NCBI GenBank assembly: GCA_052389755.1
Contig: JBQTHP010000099.1
Span: forward strand, 6,581 to 70,580
DNA: 64,000 nucleotides
Reading direction: 5' to 3'
Source of the DNA: JBQTHP01 sp052389755
GTDB taxonomy: Bacteria; Pseudomonadota; Gammaproteobacteria; Steroidobacterales; Steroidobacteraceae
Under the pieces are notes generated by a model, which saw only the letters and a program-made list of their open reading frames with translations, was not told the DNA's origin and ran no database searches. A program made the position numbers and the translations under genes. This document shows positions 35,568-44,163 of the stretch, piece after piece (position 1 is the stretch's first letter; each line of letters begins with the position of its first letter).

Positions 35568-36383
35568 ATGACAAGCGGCCCGCCAGCTGCAGACCCATTC
35601 ACGGAGTACTACGCGCGCGAAAGCCTGAGTGAGGCCACGCGTGCACGGTTCGCCGGCACCAAGGACGCGATCTTCTGCGTACTCCGACAACGCGGTCTCC
35701 CGTGCGAGCGGCTCACCGTGGCGGATATCGGTTGCGGTGCAGCCACGCAGGCAATCCTGTGGGCGCGCGACGGGCACCGGGTATTTGGAGCTGACATCAA
35801 CGAGCAACTGATCGCGCTCGGTCGCGAACGCGTGCGAGAGGCGGGTGTGCGCGTGGAGCTCGAGGCAGCGAGCGCCGTGAGACTGCCCTGGGCCTCACAG
35901 AGCATGGACGTCTGTCTTTTGCCGGAGCTGCTGGAACACGTCCGCGACTGGCGCAAGTGTCTCAGTGAAGCGGCACGCCTGCTCAAACCGAGCGGCCTGC
36001 TCTTTATCAGCACCACGAACCGCCTCTGTCCGGTGCAGCAGGAGTTCGAGCTGCCGTTCTACAGCTGGTATCCGGCGCGTCTCAAACGGCGCTTCGAACG
36101 GCTCGCGACGACGACGCGCCCAGATCTCGTAAACAACGCAGAGTTCCCGGCTGTCCACTGGTTCGATTTCTATTCGCTGCGGCGCGCGCCCGAGCTGAGT
36201 GAGTTCACCTGCCTGGATCGCTTCGACGTCGCCGCGCTGCGCGAGCGAGGCGCGGCGACACGAACCCTCCTCAAGCTCATCACGCAATCGCCGCTCTTGC
36301 GCGGGCTCGCGCACGTTGCCACTCCGTACACCACTGTGTTTGCGATACGCAGCCGCCCCATGATGCCGGACGCTCGGCAGTAG
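35568..36383 (+). CDS. SAM-dependent methyltransferase, class I
   Basis: The 271-residue protein has the SAM-binding motif VADIGCGAATQAILWARDG, the acidic end of strand 2 (FGADIN) and DVCLLPELLEHVRDW, followed by the UbiG/Methyltransf_11-like segment LLKPSGLLFISTTNR. The ATG at 35568 is preferred to a GTG at 35532. Sugar O-methylation or polysaccharide capping is a plausible role. It stands alone between a divergent acetyltransferase gene and the riboswitch region. Confidence 0.85.
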   Translation: MTSGPPAADPFTEYYARESLSEATRARFAGTKDAIFCVLRQRGLPCERLTVADIGCGAATQAILWARDGHRVFGADINEQLIALGRERVREAGVRVELEAASAVRLPWASQSMDVCLLPELLEHVRDWRKCLSEAARLLKPSGLLFISTTNRLCPVQQEFELPFYSWYPARLKRRFERLATTTRPDLVNNAEFPAVHWFDFYSLRRAPELSEFTCLDRFDVAALRERGAATRTLLKLITQSPLLRGLAHVATPYTTVFAIRSRPMMPDARQ

Positions 36384-36456
36384 ACGGCCGTTCGAACGCG
36401 GCTGCGCGATTAGTTGGAAGTGCGAAGCACGTCACGCAACCTCGCGTCAGAGGCGG

Positions 36457-36476
36457 TTGTCGTTCGCTAACGACAA
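36457..36476. promoter_or_regulatory. Perfect palindrome upstream of the riboswitch promoter
   Basis: TTGTCGTT (36457-36464) and AACGACAA (36469-36476) are perfect complements separated by four bases. The element abuts the candidate -35 box at 36477. No T-run follows, so a protein-binding operator or activator site is more likely than a terminator. Confidence 0.55.
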
Positions 36477-36506
36477 TTGCGGAGGAGTCGAGTGTCCGGG
36501 TACAGT
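36477..36506 (+). promoter_or_regulatory. Candidate sigma-70 promoter in front of the second riboswitch
   Basis: TTGCGG (36477-36482) and TACAGT (36501-36506) are 18 bases apart. The predicted start falls at about 36512-36513, at the 5' strand of the riboswitch outer stem. Both boxes are weak, but the fit of start site to aptamer is good. Confidence 0.45.
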
Positions 36507-36510
36507 GATT

Positions 36511-36602
36511 CCAGCGAAAGGGCAAACCCGTCGTAAGGCGGGGACGCAAAGCCACCGGTCCGTGGGATTCGAGGATAGCGGGGTTGCCGGATGAAACGCT
36601 GG
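36511..36602 (+). promoter_or_regulatory. Cyclic-di-GMP-I (GEMM-I) riboswitch
   Basis: The outer stem CCAGCG (36511-36516) pairs perfectly with CGCTGG (36597-36602). Inside are the GEMM-I invariant blocks: GGGCAAAC, the hairpin CCCGTC/GGCGGG with GNRA loop GTAA, GGGACGCAAAGCC, CCGG, and AGCGGGGTTGCCGG. The aptamer ends about 110 bases before the ATG at 36714. No terminator is obvious in that leader, so control may be at translation or by a longer-range fold. The region from 36384 to 36713 holds no gene. Confidence 0.95.
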
Positions 36603-36713
36603 GGTAGTCCGAGCGGTTCACAGCCACCTGCCGATTCCCGCCGATCCTCTAGCGACCATGTCGATTCGGATGGTCAGCGTCGTAATGCGTGTGTTTCAGC
36701 TGGGGAGTGTTGA

Positions 36714-37961
36714 ATGAAACGTAGGGATTTCCTCGCTACGTCCGCGGGCCTCGCCGGTGCGATGCTTCCGGCTCTGGGACGGGGTCTACCGTGCCCTCCG
36801 CCCGCATTGAGCGCAGTTGGTGGAACGTCGTCCACGAACCCCTGCAATGCACCGGGCACTGCGCCGGCTTGGTTCACAGGCATGGGTGACAGGACCTGGG
36901 CCGCGCCTGTGAGCAACTGGCTGGGAGCGAGTGGTGTAAAGGATCCGCTCGCGGACACGATCAACCGCGGGAACGACGGACACTCCGCGCTCATCAGCAA
37001 CTGGACGGGCATGCTGGCGGATGACACGCGTCGCATGATCGCCATGCTCGGGAACGGAGGGCATGCGGGTTACAACGGCAACGAGGTTTACTCGTGCGAC
37101 CTCGGCCTGAGTACGCCGGCTTGGGTGCGGCGTCGCAACGCGACACCATCTGTGCCGGGAGTAGATCTGACGAAATGGCCGGACGGCAGTCCCGTGGCGG
37201 ACCACACCGCGCAGTTACAGTGCGCGGGCGGAGGCCGCTGGTTCAAGTTCGGCCTCGCCTCAACGAACTACAACGGCTGGGCTCACTACGAGAGTTGGTG
37301 GGAGTACAGCCTCGAGAGTGAGGACTACATCGATCGGTCGAGTTCGGCTTACGCCTTGAGCGGCTCGGTGCTTGCGGTCGATGGCCTCGCGCTCTTCGAT
37401 CCGATCGACCGGAGTTTCCTGGTCTTTCACAAGAACTTCGTGTCGCCGGGGATTGGTGTTGTTGATTCCAATACGCTCGCACTCAAACGAGGTGCAAACC
37501 CAGGCGGCTTCGCCACCTCCAACACACTGACCGCAGCGATCGACACGAAGCGCCGTCTGCTTCTCGTGCGCATGGATATCGGCTGTGAAGTGTGGAACCT
37601 CGAAAACTTCACCAAGCTCGCGACGATCACACCTAGCGGTGCGCAGCCAACTCTGCACAGCTCACTGTACTATCACGAACCCTCTGATGCCTTCATTACT
37701 TGGGATGGTGGCAGCAGCATCCGAAAGCTCAAGCCTACCGTGAATGCGCAGGGCACCAATTACACCGCGGTTGCGTGGTCAAGCGTGACGCCTGCTGGTG
37801 GTAGCACGGCCACTCCTCCGGGAAGTGGTCCGGAGCAGGGCATGTATAACAAAGTGCAGCTTCTGCAGAACATGGGAAACGGACAGAGCGCGCTCGTCAT
37901 CGTGCCGCAGTACGCCGCACCCGACGTGTTCGTGTTCAAGCTCCCTGCGACAGGCATCTGA
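36714..37961 (+). CDS. Tat-exported protein of unknown function, c-di-GMP riboswitch-controlled
   Basis: The 415-residue protein begins with a twin-arginine leader (MKRRDFLATSAGLAGAMLP), then ALGRG, CPPP and a GGTSSTNPC block. The body is rich in Trp, Gly, Ser and Asn with recurring beta-type segments such as DTRRMIAMLGNGGHAGYNGNE and YHEPSDAFITWDGGSSIRKL. This resembles a beta-propeller or kelch-like fold, but no family is recognised with confidence. It is probably secreted folded to the periplasm or surface. It is the first gene after the riboswitch and shares its leader module with the next gene. Confidence 0.8.
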   Translation: MKRRDFLATSAGLAGAMLPALGRGLPCPPPALSAVGGTSSTNPCNAPGTAPAWFTGMGDRTWAAPVSNWLGASGVKDPLADTINRGNDGHSALISNWTGMLADDTRRMIAMLGNGGHAGYNGNEVYSCDLGLSTPAWVRRRNATPSVPGVDLTKWPDGSPVADHTAQLQCAGGGRWFKFGLASTNYNGWAHYESWWEYSLESEDYIDRSSSAYALSGSVLAVDGLALFDPIDRSFLVFHKNFVSPGIGVVDSNTLALKRGANPGGFATSNTLTAAIDTKRRLLLVRMDIGCEVWNLENFTKLATITPSGAQPTLHSSLYYHEPSDAFITWDGGSSIRKLKPTVNAQGTNYTAVAWSSVTPAGGSTATPPGSGPEQGMYNKVQLLQNMGNGQSALVIVPQYAAPDVFVFKLPATGI

Positions 37962-37996
37962 GCGCAGCTCATCCTTACGAAGATCGGGAACGATAA

Positions 37997-39124
37997 ATGA
38001 AGCGCAGAGATTTCCTCTTGTCGTCTGCTGGAGTTGCGGGCGTCATTCTGCCGGCCTTGGGCAGGGGACAGAATCGACCGTGTCCTCCGCCTTCCGTCAA
38101 CGTCAGCGGGGGAACGTCGGCGACGACGCCATGCGGTAGTGCCACCGCAGAAGCGGACTGGCTCGCGCGCTCCACCGGCCAGGGCGTTGTCTGGGCGCAC
38201 GACTTCCGGAATCAGGCCGAAGTCGATCTCTTCCGCTGGACCGGAGGATACTCGGGCGGTAACGATCCACTCGGGAAGGGCAGCGGTGCCATGAAGTGTT
38301 TCCGCCAGACTGCTGACGGTGTCACCGGCGGTGCGTGTCTCGAGCAGATTCGGCCTGCGGGAGCCAATGAAGCCTCGGGTGCGTGGTGGCGTCCCTTCTC
38401 GGCCGTGAATAACAACGGGCGCGGATTTCCTGATCCGGCAGCGAATGGCACTGTGCCGGTGCAGAATTGGAATCCCACGGACGGCGGCAATCAGACGAAT
38501 AGTTGGGGGACGCGGGGTGTCTACGGTCATCCCAGTTACGCTGGACCCGGCTTTGACGGTACCGAGTTTTATCTCCAGATGCGCGTCAGGATGGACCCGC
38601 GTCGACTCAGCACTGGCATGCCACAGGTCGGTAAGCTCACCTTTTTGTCGCACACCGCAGCCTCGCTTACCGCGCAGGAACTCGTGACGTATTCGGGCGC
38701 GATCTTCAATGGACGGAACTTCTTCCGCGTGTACGGCCCGGGATTCACGCCGCTGGAAGTGCTCGACATACTGGGACGCCCCGGGCAGCAGGTCGGGAAC
38801 GATCTCGGGTTCTGCGATGTTACAGCGAGTCCCGGCAACTGCTGGGCGTGGTCGGGCGGCTGGGACACCGTGATGTACCACATCACGCCCGGTAGACGAG
38901 GTGTCGCGGAAACGCGCTTCGTAGTTCTTGCCGCGCATGAAGGCGAGACGGTGTACCGCAAGATCTGGGACCAAGGCTATGCGACCAACTATGACTTCGA
39001 CAACGGCTGGAATGCGCTGATCACCTCGACCTTCCAGAACGGGTTCCCCTGCCCAAGTGAGTTCTGGCACCGCTACGATCAGATCATTCTGTCCAAGCAG
39101 TTCATTGCCTGTCCGTTGGTATGA
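37997..39124 (+). CDS. Tat-exported protein of unknown function, leader-paralogue of the preceding gene
   Basis: The 375-residue protein has a twin-arginine leader (MKRRDFLLSSAGVAGVILP) followed by ALGRG, CPPP and GGTSATTPC, nearly the same as in the previous protein. The body is different. It contains Trp/Asn-rich stretches (SGAWWRPFSAVNNNGRGFPD, TEFYLQMRVRMDPRR) that resemble concanavalin-like polysaccharide-binding or lyase folds, and about five further cysteines. No family is assigned. It lies 35 bases downstream and is probably co-transcribed from the riboswitch leader. Confidence 0.8.
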   Translation: MKRRDFLLSSAGVAGVILPALGRGQNRPCPPPSVNVSGGTSATTPCGSATAEADWLARSTGQGVVWAHDFRNQAEVDLFRWTGGYSGGNDPLGKGSGAMKCFRQTADGVTGGACLEQIRPAGANEASGAWWRPFSAVNNNGRGFPDPAANGTVPVQNWNPTDGGNQTNSWGTRGVYGHPSYAGPGFDGTEFYLQMRVRMDPRRLSTGMPQVGKLTFLSHTAASLTAQELVTYSGAIFNGRNFFRVYGPGFTPLEVLDILGRPGQQVGNDLGFCDVTASPGNCWAWSGGWDTVMYHITPGRRGVAETRFVVLAAHEGETVYRKIWDQGYATNYDFDNGWNALITSTFQNGFPCPSEFWHRYDQIILSKQFIACPLV

Positions 39125-39294
39125 GCCGTGGCACATGGAGTAGTATCGTCTGTCCACGGTACTGCGCGCTGAGGACGATCAACCTCGCCATCGAGGGCAG
39201 CCGCGCGCGACGGAGACGTGGCTCCCGGCGATTACGTTCATCTGGGCGGTAGCGGGGATAATCCTGCTATCCTGACGGGCGACAGGTTTCCGGC

Positions 39295-40044
39295 ATGCGC
39301 GCAGCCCCGCACACGATCCTCACATTCATATGCGTGTCGGTATCCGCCTACGTTCTCGGAGCCGCGTGTGTTCCTGGGGCCGCCTCCGCCGCGCAGCCGC
39401 ACGTTGATGATTTTGTTGCGTGTGGCAAGAAGCGCGAGATAAAAACGGGGGGAAACTACGGGCTAACCGATTACCGCTTGCGAGAGATCTCGTCGGCGAC
39501 GAAGCGCGCCCTCGCTGACCTGGATTCGCACCACACGAATCCCGCGGTGGAAGCCATGTTCCGCGGCGCCTACGGCGGAGAGGTCAAGGCCGACCTGAAC
39601 TTTACGTTGGTGCATTCCCCGAATCACCATCGAGCATTGCAGGCATTGGTTCAGTACGATCGCGCGGGAGGCAAGGCTGGCGGATTTCCGGCCACGGAGT
39701 GCTATTTCCATTGGGCGCAGGTTTTCGCACCTGACGACTCCCGAGTTTGGATGATAGGGGGTTACTACTTCTGGACGAAAGGTGACCGTTCGCGGGCGGA
39801 GACGTGGTACCGCCAGGCGCTCCAGTTCGACCCCGAATACGCCGACGCACACTACAATCTCGGCCTGCTCTACTTCGAGCTGGCGGATTTCGAGCGATCT
39901 CTCGAGCATGCGCGGGCCGCGTATGAAGCTGGCTACCCCTTGGTAGGACTACGAAACAAGCTCGAGCGCTCGGGACATTGGCAGGCGTCGCCGCCGCCCG
40001 CGCCGCTGCAATCCGCCGAAAATCCCCGGGACAACGGCAGGTGA
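39295..40044 (+). CDS. Exported TPR-repeat protein
   Basis: The 249-residue protein has an N-terminal signal peptide (cleavage near AASAAQP, residue 32) and a short conserved-looking N-terminal region (FVACGKKREIKTGGNYGLTDYRLREISSA). At least two tetratricopeptide units follow in residues 140-215 (YFWTKGDRSRAETWYRQALQ, DAHYNLGLLYFELADFERSL). It is a periplasmic protein of unknown role, probably a binding scaffold. The 170-base gap upstream shows no clear promoter or terminator, so it may belong to the riboswitch operon or stand alone. Confidence 0.78.
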   Translation: MRAAPHTILTFICVSVSAYVLGAACVPGAASAAQPHVDDFVACGKKREIKTGGNYGLTDYRLREISSATKRALADLDSHHTNPAVEAMFRGAYGGEVKADLNFTLVHSPNHHRALQALVQYDRAGGKAGGFPATECYFHWAQVFAPDDSRVWMIGGYYFWTKGDRSRAETWYRQALQFDPEYADAHYNLGLLYFELADFERSLEHARAAYEAGYPLVGLRNKLERSGHWQASPPPAPLQSAENPRDNGR

Positions 40045-40081
40045 ACTGCAAGCTCGACTAGCAGTACCGAGCGCGTGCCTT

Positions 40082-41215
40082 TCAGTCATAAGTGGCCTGC
40101 GTTCGCCCTTTCTCTGGCTCTACATGGCGAAAGGTCCAGTACGAGTTCAGGAAATAATTGACGAGCGTAGCCGGCACAATACCGACGAGCTGGTGGATCT
40201 GAGGGGCGACCGTTGGAAGCAGGAGCGACAGAGCTACGAACGTGCCGTAGCTGATGCCGAGGGCGACCAGCGATACGACGTTGAATTTCACTCCTTTTAT
40301 CCGGACCTTGTCCTTCGTGTTCCGCCATCGAAAGGTCCAGTAATTGTTCAGCAGGAAGTTCGAGATGATCGATACCTCGATCGCGATCGGCGAAGCCAGA
40401 TACTTGTTCATCCCTCCTGCGAGCATCAGGGTGAAAGTGCCAAGATTCACTGCGACGCCGCTCGCGCCGACGAGCCCGAATTTGATGAACGTCCTCGATG
40501 CCTGGAAGCGGATCCACCAGGCATTGACCACGAACTCAAGGACGTCGCGCCAGCCGAGCTTGGAAGCGCCGTGGGTGCGATCGATGAAGTCCACGGGAAC
40601 CTCGACGATGCGCACGTTTTGCACGACGGCCGCATGCAGGAGCGCGACCTGGAACGCGTAACCCTGTACGCGCATATTCTTCAGGTCGATACGCCGCAAG
40701 ACCGACGCCCGAATCGCGCGAAAGCCTGCAGTACAGTCGCGCACGCGGTAGATGCCGGCCACGTACCGCGCAACGATGTTGCCTATCAGCGAGTTGGCGC
40801 GACGCAGAGGCGCCCACTCGCGAGGAATCGTGCCGCCGGGGACATAGCGACTTCCGATCACGAAATCAGCGCCGTGATCGATATTCGTCATGAGACGCAA
40901 CACGTCCTCGGGGCAGTGCGACAAGTCCGCATCCATCTCGAAGACGACTTCGGCGCCCAGAGCGTTCAGGGCATGCGTCATGCCGCGGATGTATGCGGCA
41001 CCTAATCCCTTCTTGGCACCTGAGAGGAGATGCAGATTCGTGTAACGCCCCTGCAGATCGCGTACGACGTCGGCCGTTCCGTCCGGCGAGCTGTCATCTA
41101 CCACCAGAATGTGCATCTCGTGCGTCGTCCGCACGAACTGCTTCTGGAGCGCGACGATCAGGCGGTCTATGTTGTCGCGCTCGTTGTACGTCGGAACGAT
41201 GATGATGGTTTTCAT
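40082..41215 (-). CDS. Glycosyltransferase family 2 fused to a GtrA-type membrane domain
   Basis: The 377-residue protein has an N-terminal dolichyl-phosphate-mannose-synthase-like domain (TIIIVPTYNERDNIDRLI, VVDDSSPDGTADVV, FEMDADLSHCPED, VIGSRYVPGG). A C-terminal GtrA domain follows with four membrane helices (FIKFGLVGASGVAVNLGTF onwards). It is predicted to make and/or flip polyprenyl-phosphate sugar. The ATG at 41215 lies in the ATGA overlap with the stop of the upstream gene and is preferred over 41347. It forms a two-gene operon with the 499-residue protein. Confidence 0.92.
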   Translation of the reverse strand: MKTIIIVPTYNERDNIDRLIVALQKQFVRTTHEMHILVVDDSSPDGTADVVRDLQGRYTNLHLLSGAKKGLGAAYIRGMTHALNALGAEVVFEMDADLSHCPEDVLRLMTNIDHGADFVIGSRYVPGGTIPREWAPLRRANSLIGNIVARYVAGIYRVRDCTAGFRAIRASVLRRIDLKNMRVQGYAFQVALLHAAVVQNVRIVEVPVDFIDRTHGASKLGWRDVLEFVVNAWWIRFQASRTFIKFGLVGASGVAVNLGTFTLMLAGGMNKYLASPIAIEVSIISNFLLNNYWTFRWRNTKDKVRIKGVKFNVVSLVALGISYGTFVALSLLLPTVAPQIHQLVGIVPATLVNYFLNSYWTFRHVEPEKGRTQATYD

Positions 41216-42711
41216 CGATGGTTGCGTGCGAGCACCTTCACTGCGTCGCGCGTTGTGTGTGCTGAAGGGACGCCCGAAAGCGGAGCGCCGGTGACCACGT
41301 CCCACGTCTCGCCCAGTACTCTTAGCATGAGGCCCGTAGCACCCCACAACCGGTCAGGATGTGGCGGAATCCAGATGCGGTTGGGCTGCTGAACTGCGTC
41401 GAAGGCGTCCGCGACTTCCGTTGCCATATACGCGATCGGCGTGCAGTTGAACTCGGGCACCATGTAAAGATCATAGGAAACTCTGCCAATGTTTGGCGTG
41501 TATACGTCACGCAGCATTGCGAGCAGTGCGGTACGCTGCCGTTCGGAAAGCAGAGCCCAGCGCTCGGGACCGATACGCTTGGCGTACTCGTCCGCGTAAT
41601 ACCTCGCGACCAGCGCCTGAACCTTCGTTGCGAACTCGAAATCACTGCTCAGCCGATACACGGCGGCGCGGCTGAATGTCTTGAGGTGGTCACGGTACCT
41701 CGTGTAGTACTCGATGTCGCGTTCCGGATGACTGTACGGCGCGTCGTACGGCTTCATCGGCGATACACCTTCCAATGCGCTGAACGATCGCGCGAGAGGG
41801 TCAGTCGATGCAGCAGCGTCAGCGAGCTCAGGGAATTCCGCCTTGTACTCGGTGAGTACAAGCAGCAGATCAGACAGAACGCTGTTCATGTATGGAGAGA
41901 TCGCGATGTCGTAAGTCGCCTTTTGCAGCGCGTAGCGAAGCTTGACGGCAATGCTTCGGCCCGCGATCCGGTCGAAGAAAGGACCTTCGATCAGTGCACG
42001 GCGCAGCGGACTCTCGACAAACCACGAGGGCAGATGCGCCTGCACGAGGTCACGGAGCATTTCTCCGTTGATTTCGGAGAAGAACGGCGTCGGGCCCGCC
42101 GGTGCTTCGCCGTAGAAACTGTCGAGGTATGCCCAGTGCAGCAGGAGTATCGGGCTGACACCGTAGCGTGTCGCGTGCTCGTCGATTACAGCACCAATGG
42201 AGACTCGGTCGAAGACGCTTGGCCGGTTGATCGCTATTCGGGCGAACATCAGCGCAAGACGCTCTTCGTCCGCTTGCGGAAACCTTCGCTTGAATGCGGT
42301 GAGACTTCCGTCCGCACGGGATCGCCCTATCGCGGTTGCGACGGCGGCAAGCTCGTCGTCCTCGCTGATCAGCGCGTTCGCAAGGCGGACCGTAAGGGGC
42401 TCTTCCAAGAACGTCCATTCCGCCAGCCAGGCCACACCGATGCCCCAGATGACCAAGATGATCCATACCGTAGCGGAAGGTAGACGCGGTCTTTGCGCAA
42501 TTGACGCTACGCGCCACATGGCGACGCTTAGCAGCGCAAGACCGGCGGTCAGGAAGGCGAGGAATGAAACCCCGCCAACTCCTGCCAGCTGCAAGAGCGG
42601 AGTCCACTCGAAGTCGCGCACGTCAAGCAGCACGGCACCGATGGAAACCAGAGCCGCTATGGCCGCAAGACCCAACGCGCCGCACAGGATCCGCTTCAGA
42701 ATCGTTCGCAT
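41212..42711 (-). CDS. Uncharacterised membrane protein
   Basis: The 499-residue protein has three N-terminal hydrophobic segments (about 8-31, 42-64, 83-103) and a large, probably periplasmic, C-terminal domain with no close family recognised. The segment DEHATRYGVSPILLLHWAYLDS is faintly like a lysozyme-type transglycosylase core, which is not enough for a call. AAGGA precedes the ATG by 4 bases. Translational coupling to the GT2-GtrA gene suggests a role with a lipid-linked sugar at the outer face of the membrane, perhaps as the acceptor-modifying partner. Confidence 0.75.
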   Translation of the reverse strand: MRTILKRILCGALGLAAIAALVSIGAVLLDVRDFEWTPLLQLAGVGGVSFLAFLTAGLALLSVAMWRVASIAQRPRLPSATVWIILVIWGIGVAWLAEWTFLEEPLTVRLANALISEDDELAAVATAIGRSRADGSLTAFKRRFPQADEERLALMFARIAINRPSVFDRVSIGAVIDEHATRYGVSPILLLHWAYLDSFYGEAPAGPTPFFSEINGEMLRDLVQAHLPSWFVESPLRRALIEGPFFDRIAGRSIAVKLRYALQKATYDIAISPYMNSVLSDLLLVLTEYKAEFPELADAAASTDPLARSFSALEGVSPMKPYDAPYSHPERDIEYYTRYRDHLKTFSRAAVYRLSSDFEFATKVQALVARYYADEYAKRIGPERWALLSERQRTALLAMLRDVYTPNIGRVSYDLYMVPEFNCTPIAYMATEVADAFDAVQQPNRIWIPPHPDRLWGATGLMLRVLGETWDVVTGAPLSGVPSAHTTRDAVKVLARNHR

Positions 42712-42749
42712 CGTTCCTTATTCTTCCGGACCTGTCCGGTCCCGGATCT

Positions 42750-42764
42750 GCGTGTTCGGTGCCG
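42750..42764 (-). promoter_or_regulatory. Possible sigma-54 promoter for the 499-residue membrane protein gene
   Basis: On the minus strand GGCAC (from 42763) and GCA (from 42751) place GG and GC exactly 10 bases apart. The -24 side matches consensus; the -12 side is ACGCA rather than TTGCA. The start would fall near 42738, 27 bases before the ATG. Confidence 0.35.
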
Positions 42765-42807
42765 TGTGCCAGAATGCGCCCGGGGCTAGTGAGTCGAGGT
42801 GTCCCGC

Positions 42808-44163
42808 GTGAGTTTCACCAGCGTCCTGTTTCTGCTGGGGTTCATGGCAGGCCTTGGCCTCGCGTTCGTCAAACATCCCATCTTCGGACTCATCACTTAT
42901 GTAGGCGTGTTCTATCTTCACCCGCCCGCCAGATGGTGGGGTTACGCACTTCCGGATCTGCGATGGTCTTTGTTAGCTGCCGCAATCACATTGCTCGCAG
43001 TGTTCGTCGCGCGAAAGAAGCCGGGTCCGCAGCGTTCACGGGAATCCGTGATCATCGGTCTGCTCGTGTTCGTCATGTGGCTCGGCATTCAGACGCCGTG
43101 GGCCCTCAGTCGCGACCTTCACCTGGAACTGCTCACACTGATGGCGAAATACGCGCTGCTGTTGGTGCTCATGCACAAATGCATCGACTCGGAGCAGCAC
43201 CTGAAAGTCTTTGTCTGGAGCCACGTCGCTGGTACCTGCTTTCTCGGATGGATTACCTTCACGGAGTACCTGGGTGGTCGGTTCGAGGGGTTCGGTGCGC
43301 CGAACATCGATGAGGCGAACGCAGGTGCTTTGCAGATCGTTACCGGCATATTCGCCGCATCCGGGCTGTTGCTGGCAGGCAAGCTTACCGAGCGCGCATT
43401 CCTGTTGGGCTCCATTCCGCTTATCGTAAATGCATTCGTTGCGACCATGAGTCGCAGTGGGTTTTTGGCGGCCGCGTTCGGTGGATTCGTCTTCAATCTG
43501 TTCACACCGAGCCGCTTCCGTCGGCGCGTTCGCGTCCTGTCGATCCTTGCACTGGTGCTGTTCGCGCTGCTAACCAACCCGATCTATTGGATGCGCATCG
43601 CCTCCTTGAAGCAGCTCGGCGAAGAAGTGGAGGGCGTCGATACCGGTGCTGGCCGAATCGTGCTTCTAACGGCGCAATGGCACATGTTCGGGCAGCATCC
43701 GCTCGGGTGTGGACATCGCTGCACGGCGGTCCTGAGTCCGGCGTTTCTCGACGACAAGCATCTGACTGGGATCGGCGAAAACCGGGCACGATCATCTCAC
43801 AGTACTCCCATGAGCATGCTCGTCGAGCACGGCTTTCCAGGGGCACTATTTTATGTCCTGCTGATTGGTTGGACGTCGAAAGCCCTGCTGAAGGTCCGTC
43901 GCGAACATGCAGGCGCCTCGGGATTGGTGGCATCTTTGATCCCGGCCGTCGCCGCAGCGCTCGGCGCCATCACGATCAGCGATCTTTTCGTAGACAATAT
44001 TCGGCTCGAAGTCAGATTCTGGTTCATAGGAATTCTGTTGGCGCTGATGCGAATGCCTGTCATGCACGCCCAACCGGCAGCCGAAAGCAGTCGGGCGGTG
44101 GGCTTCAGACGAACACCTCTGCCGGCGCGGGATGACTCAGAAAGCCGAGCGGGCTCGCCGTAA
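42808..44163 (+). CDS. O-antigen ligase-like polysaccharide polymerase/ligase
   Basis: The 451-residue inner-membrane protein has about ten transmembrane helices and a periplasmic loop with GAGRIVLLTAQWHMFGQHPLG and HSTPMSMLVEHGFPGALFYVLLI. This is the Wzy/WaaL (O-antigen ligase family) pattern, close to the exosortase-A-associated O-glycosylation ligase type. The GTG at 42808 is preferred because GAGG lies 8 bases upstream; a GTG at 42799 is also in frame. Its last 59 bases overlap the convergent PLP decarboxylase gene. Confidence 0.85.
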   Translation: MSFTSVLFLLGFMAGLGLAFVKHPIFGLITYVGVFYLHPPARWWGYALPDLRWSLLAAAITLLAVFVARKKPGPQRSRESVIIGLLVFVMWLGIQTPWALSRDLHLELLTLMAKYALLLVLMHKCIDSEQHLKVFVWSHVAGTCFLGWITFTEYLGGRFEGFGAPNIDEANAGALQIVTGIFAASGLLLAGKLTERAFLLGSIPLIVNAFVATMSRSGFLAAAFGGFVFNLFTPSRFRRRVRVLSILALVLFALLTNPIYWMRIASLKQLGEEVEGVDTGAGRIVLLTAQWHMFGQHPLGCGHRCTAVLSPAFLDDKHLTGIGENRARSSHSTPMSMLVEHGFPGALFYVLLIGWTSKALLKVRREHAGASGLVASLIPAVAAALGAITISDLFVDNIRLEVRFWFIGILLALMRMPVMHAQPAAESSRAVGFRRTPLPARDDSESRAGSP

